Below, one piece after another: positions 58,011 through 64,000 of a stretch of DNA of 64,000 nt. The notes beneath the pieces were generated by a model. It was given only the letters and a program-made list of their open reading frames with translations. It made no database searches and had not been told where the DNA came from. Both the position numbers and the translations under genes were made by a program. Every line of letters starts with the position of its first letter. Position 1 is the stretch's first letter. Origin of the DNA: Agapanthus africanus (taxonomy: Eukaryota; Streptophyta; Magnoliopsida; Asparagales; Amaryllidaceae); NCBI GenBank assembly GCA_030015575.1, contig CM057349.1:256799077-256863076 (forward strand), written 5' to 3'.

Positions 58011-60051
58011 TGTAAGCCTACGGCAGCGCCCCGACCATCAATCCGAGGCCAAATGTGGAATAAAAACTTTTCAAAATGGCGCTAACGTAACCTTAAAACC
58101 CGGATCGTGCCATTAATTCTATACTAGTAATACAGAAAAGAGTTTGGAGAGATTATATCGATCGATCCGTGTCCTTCGGTCTTCAATCTCTGTGCCAAGC
58201 TCCTCACGGCTGCTCCAACGAAGTTCGCTCTCCGATCTCGCTCGTCGAAGTGGCTCTACGTCGAGCATTCTTTATACGGGCTCCCGCTTCAAATCCGAAG
58301 CAACTCGGACATCAAGTTTGCTACCCGAGATGTCCAAAGTGAAGTAGAGATAGTGTGTGATCATTTTGTCTCATAACACTCTAGGATTCTTAACACATGA
58401 GAGGGATAGAGTGGAGGTTGAAGAAGAAGCCATTGATGGAAGTTGTGAGCTCAAGAAACGCTAGTGAAGAAAAATAGCTTGCTTATTGTGTGATATAAAA
58501 ATGTGAGAGCTCTCATAATAATCTAAAGACCAATCTCTTGCCACATATGGCTGCCCTCTCTCTCTTCACATCTTAATCCCACACAATAAACAATCAAGAG
58601 AAAAGACATGGCACCAAAAAACACACCATGAGTCACCAAAATAGCACATGCCACATTTAATGCTCTTGATCATGACTTGCACTCGCAATTTCCACTTAAT
58701 AAACATTAATCCAAATGTTTAAAACAATAAATAGAATGGCATCTTCTAAAGTAAACTCGTGACGGATCACAAGAATACCCCTTATCTATATATATATACC
58801 CACATCCGTATTCCGACTGAATACGAATACTATGAGACGAAAATAATCCAATAATCTAATACTAGGATCGGCTTAAACCAAAGCCCACTAGTATGATCCG
58901 TCCGATCATGATGCGTGCACAAGTGCACGTATATGATCGAACCCTACCATAAAACTATACGACCTCTACAACGTTTCGTCCGAACTTAGGAAACTTTCTG
59001 TGGGGGACTCTAAATACTCGTCAATACTCTGGCAGTGGGTTTAACTACAAGCACGTCAGTGGTACTAGCTGTACGTAACGGCTGCCCAGGTATTGAGCAA
59101 AAGGGAGGCCGATGAGCGAACTCATCTTGAAACCCTACTGAGCCTGTCAGTGACAATATCCGTACAGTCCGGTCCGTTCGTCTATGATTATCGCATATCG
59201 GGCCTAGGGGGCTGGTAAACGTCAGACCCCCAATAACAGTATAAGTCGTGTCGGAGTGTAGCCTAGAACTCCCTGAGAAACTACTGAAATACCTACCAGT
59301 AAATCTCGCTTCCCCTGGCCAGGGACTTTGTGTAATGGATCTCCTAAACACAGCGTGATCTCACCCCCAATACCGGGAGAGACGAATCCCCTGCCGATCC
59401 ACTCACTGCCTCCATGTGGCTCGGGACTGTACCCAACTAAGACCTGTTTGCACGACTCCTTTGAGCCGTGGTAGGGTAGTAATCAAAGCACAGTGGAAAC
59501 TCACACGAGAAAAATGACGATCTCAGGTCGATGGACTAACCTGTACACATGTCACCAGGGAACCGCTATCTGACGATAGGTATAATACCAACTAGTATGT
59601 TCCTGGCGAGTCTGTCCGGTGTACTCATAACCCAATGAGCACCTGTATACTATCTTAGATGAACCAACTGACACCAATGGCTTGTGAGACCGGCCACCGC
59701 CCCTCTTCGGGATCTCGATCCGTATACACTAGTCTACTATCGGAGTATCGATGCCCAGACTTGAAACTCCCACGACTAGGGACACTTTAAGGATGTGCTT
59801 ATAGACTACCCAACTCTCACGTATATGATCGCCATCATACTGCTGGTAGTCAAGCAAGAATCCTAAGGGCTCTATCAATATGTAACAGTGATCTATAATG
59901 TCACCTGAAGCATGTACACGATGATAAAGATAAACCAGATAGCATACTATCATCTCGAATAAGATTGTCCTACCGGTATAGATCCTCCCTCAATCATTGC
60001 AATCATGTGCCTGCGATCTAATAATTGACTTTTAGCGCACCATATCCAATA
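58011..60051 (-). repeat. 3' LTR of K
   Basis: About 2041 bp. In reverse it matches the plan of the A and C LTRs, including GACTCTAAATACTCGTCAAT near 59007 (where A has GACTCTAAAGACTCG in reverse). No W-box array like that of A is obvious. No gene. Confidence 0.8.
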
Positions 60052-60066
60052 ATCTCCCACTTGCAC
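60052..60066 (-). other. Polypurine tract of K
   Basis: The minus strand reads GTGCAAGTGGGAGAT next to the LTR, one base different from the tract of A. Confidence 0.82.
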
Positions 60067-63000
60067 TTAAGGCTAATTATTGCGATGTCGCATACTCACA
60101 GCCCGTGTGATACCGAACACCCAACTCCTCTACTAATCAGTTTCACAAAGCTCGTTTGTAAAACTATTGCGTTCGAGAAATAGCCTCAGTGAGTGGATCT
60201 GCCCTGATGTTTCTTTCTATGTCTCTCTTAATCTCAAGTTCGCGGAGAAAGACATCTCCCGAAATGAGCAATACCTGTTTTAGAATATGTCTGGATATCT
60301 GATGTGACCTAGTTCACAAATGAACTCTAAATCCAGCAAACTTCTTAGACTGTATCGTCAACTGAATTTAATCAGTATCTTGCGCCATGCCTCCCTCAGT
60401 ATCCGCTTGGACCACCTGTCTAAACTACTTCCCATCAAAAGAAGGAAAACTATAACTCTGACAGTCACTCTGTCATCCAGGTCACCTTGGAAGCCTGGAA
60501 TGATAACTGTCTCCCGAAAGAGGCTGTCGTTATTATATCCCTCGAACATCCTCTTATGTTCTAAAACTGCTTCCGAACGTTTCTCCAGGATTGGATTAAT
60601 ATATCAATTTATCGCAGCTAGTGCAAAAACAACATTTGGTGTGGTACTTGACATCTCATGATCAACTCAATTGCCTAAGCAAGTGATATGCCAATCATGC
60701 GCATCTCTCTCCCCTTTAGTCTGTAAGACACCTTTAGAGAGGGTGACTCCATCACCTGCAGGTTTACCACCATACCAGGAGTCGTCCATTCTAAAATACC
60801 TTTTAGAATACTGTCTAAGTACCCAGATTGGGAATCTATCCAAATCTAGATCTAAAACCACAGATCTAGTAACCATAATGCCTGATATTATATCCATAAC
60901 CTATATGGAGAAACCACTGTGTGACAACCACAGTATAACCGATCGTAGTATAGGAATTTCACTTCCTACTATGTGTATGTCACCCAAATACCAGGACATT
61001 ACACCCTACTACCTTCTTAACAGATCCATCCCCTATTCTGATGAAGTTAAAGTCCATGACTGTCAGATCAGAAATAGATGATCCATCTCCGCTATATCTG
61101 CTTTAGTCTATAAATAGACACAAGCTACTTGTCCATTACACTTCCGATACTCTCACTGACTACAACAACTCCATGACAGAGTCATATACACGTGCACTTC
61201 TAAAACTAGTTTATAACGACATTATACTAATCCTCCTGCCGGGTCTCATAGTCTGGAACAACAGTAGTGTCAAGTCTGGGTAAACAAGAACATCCCTGTC
61301 ACCGTCCTTGAGGATACCGAAGTGCCTCTCGGGTGCCTGAGGTTACCCACCATATCTGCGGAGTGGCTAATGGAATGTCAAACCTGATTGAATCTTTAGG
61401 TCCTATTAAATTTTCAGAAATCGTTTGCGGTTCTGGAATCACTTCTAGTTCTACCATACTCCCACTACTGTTTTCTGAAAAAGTCCATTTTACTAAAACT
61501 GTGGCGAGTTAAGAACAATATCACTATTGATCTTCCAGATGGTAGAAAACTAACCCTCATCAAAGCCCGGGTTAACCCACAAACTGCCATTACAGAAACG
61601 TGCCTTAAGTTATCCAGAGTCTGGTTTTAAGCATAAGCCGGACAACTCCATATACCTTAACATCGTTAAGATATGATCCATTCTATATTCAATATAGAAA
61701 CATAGGCACTGATTTAATTGGAACCAGATTCAAATCATGCAGCTGTCTCCAGTGCATGCCAACTAAATGGAGAGAGGCCGATCAGCATTACTCAACTTAG
61801 GAGTGCATCCAATTATGAGTAACCTGAAAGAAAAACAAGTTTCTCAAAAGCATTACTATCAACTGAATACCAAAAAAAAGTATCTACATCTTCAATTACC
61901 ATGAAGAGTCCTGATACTTGCAATACATGGTTCTCTACTTTATTCTTGTACCTATAACTTCTCAAAACTTGGACCTTGTATTTCTACGAAACACGTGTCT
62001 AAAACTTGAGAAGTCACCAGTAAACAAAATATAGTACGAGGACCAGCCCCTCTGTCCCAATGGACAGTGGATAACATACAATACTTTGTATAAGTCCCTG
62101 AGTTGAATAACTCTAACACTGTGCGTTGTAGGTTGAAAATTGTACTATGGTTATAAAGAATTACACCGCTGTTGAATGCTCCTTACCTAACCATCAACTG
62201 ATATAGGTAAATGTCATAGAAATAATTTAAAAAAGTTATATCTCACTTTATAAACGTACAGATATATCAGTTTGAAATTGGTGCATAACAATGGATATTT
62301 AAAACAAAATATTTACCATCCGGCAAATACCCAAGCGATTTCCTCAAATATCACCAATTACAACGAATCCCGATATAATGAGGATGATCACCTAATTCCC
62401 AATAACTTACTCCCACTCATCATCTGTAAAACCATACAGATGTGAGAATCATATCTGGTAAATACATACCCTGCAGTAAGGATCTAATTGGGAAATCAGT
62501 TTTCTATTAACAACGCATAGTGAAACTGAAACATGAATATGTTTCGAAGGGGTATTCGGGTATTCCTAGTAATGCCTCTTCCATTATCAGATTCATGAAT
62601 GTAACCGTATATTTCTTTGCCATCTTTCTAAATCCCTTTATTTTTCTTTACTCATTACCTTCTATACACCATACTTAGGCTAATTGATTTTCTTCTTTCC
62701 CTACCATTCGGCACCAGCATATGGTTCGGAAGAAGACTATCCAATAAGTGTAATATGCGTACTCTCCTAAACCTAGGAGCCCTCGCAACCATAGAGAAGG
62801 TAAAGATGAAAGACAACCGAATAAACCTTATTCTATTTCTCCTAAACCAGAATCCATCCTCGAGCTGGAACAAGTTCCATCGAGTTCGTATATAACCATA
62901 CGATGGATTATCCAATAACTGTAGATCTTCATAGTGATACGGGGTGTTCTGGAGAAATAAAAAGGTGAAGTAGGAGTGGCGATGAAATATGTGGTTTGGT

Positions 63001-63487
63001 CGTGAATGATAACAGTTGCAATTTACTTTGCCCTCTTTCTAATCCCTTTATCCGTCTTTACTTATTACGTTCTGTACACCACTCTTAGGCTAATTAGTTT
63101 TCTTCATTCCCTACCTTTCAGCACCTGCTTATGGTTTGTAAGAAGACTATCCAATAAGCGTAATAGGCGTACACTCTCCTAATCCTAGGAGTACTTCCAA
63201 CCTGAGAGAAGGTAAAAGGAAAAGACAACTGAATAATCCTATTCAATCTCTCTAGAACCAGAATCCATCCTCAAATCTGGAACAAGTTCCTTCGAGTTCG
63301 TATGTAACTATACGATGGATTTATCCAATGAAAGTGGATGTTCGTAGTGATACAGGGTGTTTTAGAGAAATGCAAAGGGTAAAAGAAAGAGTGGCAATGA
63401 TGTATGCAACTCAGACAATCCAAAAGCCAGTGTTTTAAGAAAGTTCGGTCAACTTGGTTACTGAGTTATAGTTTAGGGTTGGGCCAT
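60067..63487 (-). pseudogene. K gag-pol relic
   Basis: No long frame survives, but the nucleotide text in reverse follows A. GTGAGTGGATCTGCC near 60189 matches the RNase H end (ADPFT region of A). CTTTAGAGAGGGTGACTCC near 60732 matches the A region at about 14416. The gag ATG is near 63487, just after a pyrimidine tract and CAG. Part of the interior (about 62600-63420) is a tandem duplication. Annotated as a fossil; individual domains beyond RNase H cannot be assigned with confidence. Confidence 0.72.
62600..63420 (-). repeat. Tandem duplication of about 410 bp in K
   Basis: Two adjacent imperfect copies, about 62600-63010 and 63011-63420. They share TTTCTAA-ATCCCTTTAT, GAAGAAGACTATCCAATAAG, CAGAATCCATCCTC and TACGATGGAT, each offset by 409-414 bp. 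Divergence between copies is considerable, so it is not recent. Confidence 0.8.
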
Positions 63488-64000
63488 GGTCGCTGCCAAA
63501 GAGAGAGAGAAAAGAAACACTCTGCGTGCACTCTAACCTAGATCAGAATAGTTAATCACTTTATCTAATCAGGATGTCTCCCACTGTATCCTCAAATTCT
63601 CCTATAAACCTGAAAGAAGAATTAGTCGGGATCACCCGAGGAGTAAACCAACTCATCAGTGAGAATCGGCATCCAACTATCATCGCATGATAACGTGATA
63701 GAATCCACTCATGTTATCACACTCCAGAAGGTATGCGCATGCTTGGCAAGTTTCAGTTTCTTTAGAAACCCCCGATGTGATTTTTACCCCATGCTCTTAT
63801 GACCTTGACGAAGGTCAACATATCATAAGTCATATGTCAAGTTCTACCCGTCATCATCCAGGTTAATTTGAACCCACCCGTACATACCCTTGACGAAGGC
63901 CAAAATAGTAGTACGACTGTTCCAAACCAACGCATCTATCTATGCAACAGAAAAATAACAAATAGCTACCATACACTATGCCTTGACGAAGGCCAACATA
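63488..64000 (-). other. K leader with acceptor and motif triad
   Basis: On the minus strand a pyrimidine tract, CTTTTCTCTCTCTCTTTGG, is followed by CAG ending at 63493 and ATG at 63487. CCTTCGTCAAGG-type motifs lie at 63803-63814, 63888-63899 and 63981-63992, spaced 85 and 93 bp as in A, C and G. The first is extended to GACCTT-N4-AAGGTC. No gene. Confidence 0.78.

Larger units (their letters stand above)
58011..64000 (-). mobile_element. Element K: Angela-related Ty1/copia, runs off the right edge
   Basis: On the minus strand, the 3' LTR (58011-60051) is preceded by a PPT, a decayed pol and gag relic, a gag start near 63487 and a leader that continues beyond the window. The left end TGTAAGCC is the complement of an LTR end in GGCTTACA, and AATAC (58006-58010) is the candidate target repeat, which cannot be checked on the other side. 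LTR landmarks match A in reverse: CCCCCAATACCGGGAGAGAC near 59366 and TAATACCAACTAGTA near 59584. K is much more decayed than A, with many breaks. Confidence 0.83.

Overview
This is plant nuclear DNA, most likely from a flowering plant and probably a eudicot with a large, repeat-rich genome. I see no host gene, tRNA, rRNA, organelle DNA or bacterial feature. Nearly every base can be assigned to an LTR retrotransposon. Four lineages are recognisable: Ty1/copia of the Angela/BARE type (elements A, C, G, K), Ty3/gypsy chromoviruses of the Tekay/Del type (B, D and solo LTR F), and Ty3/gypsy of the Athila type (E, H and solo LTR S1). All are treated as fossils. The coding bodies are broken, except that H looks close to whole.

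The layout is a nest up to four levels deep. The oldest visible layer is copia element C, seen only at 22938-26492. Its 5' LTR is split by gypsy B (+, 5035-22937). Its gag start is split by gypsy D (-, 26493-58010). B was then entered by Athila E (+, 1-5034, running off the left edge) and by copia A (+, 7029-17316, target repeat TCTGT). E holds solo LTR S1 (-, 1738-3164, target repeat AAACC). D was entered by solo LTR F (+, 27447-37979, target repeat ACTCA), by Athila H (-, 40689-52694, target repeat GTCTC) and by copia K (-, 58011 to the right edge). F in turn holds copia G (+, 28386-34536). The window therefore appears to lie wholly between the two ends of one old copia insertion.

Relative age follows from the nesting: C, then B and D, then E, A, F, H and K, then S1 and G. 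By eye the two H LTRs differ at about 18 of 1569 sites (about 1.1%) and the two A LTRs at very roughly 3%. With a commonly used grass intergenic rate (1.3e-8 per site per year) this gives about 0.4-0.5 and 1-1.3 million years. These are rough figures and the rate for this species is unknown.

The most interesting content is the conserved non-coding architecture. A GC-rich hairpin built on CCGCGG..CCGCGG is shared by copia leaders and Athila LTRs and leaders. A triad of CCTTCGTCAAGG-type motifs with conserved spacing lies in the leaders of all four copia elements. A candidate LTR-to-gag intron is conserved in the copia elements. W-box (TTGAC) arrays lie in the A LTRs. GTGTC-N7-GACAC dyads recur at 37-bp spacing in the Tekay LTRs. 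Hairpins paired with polypurine-like tracts are duplicated in the Athila 3' regions.
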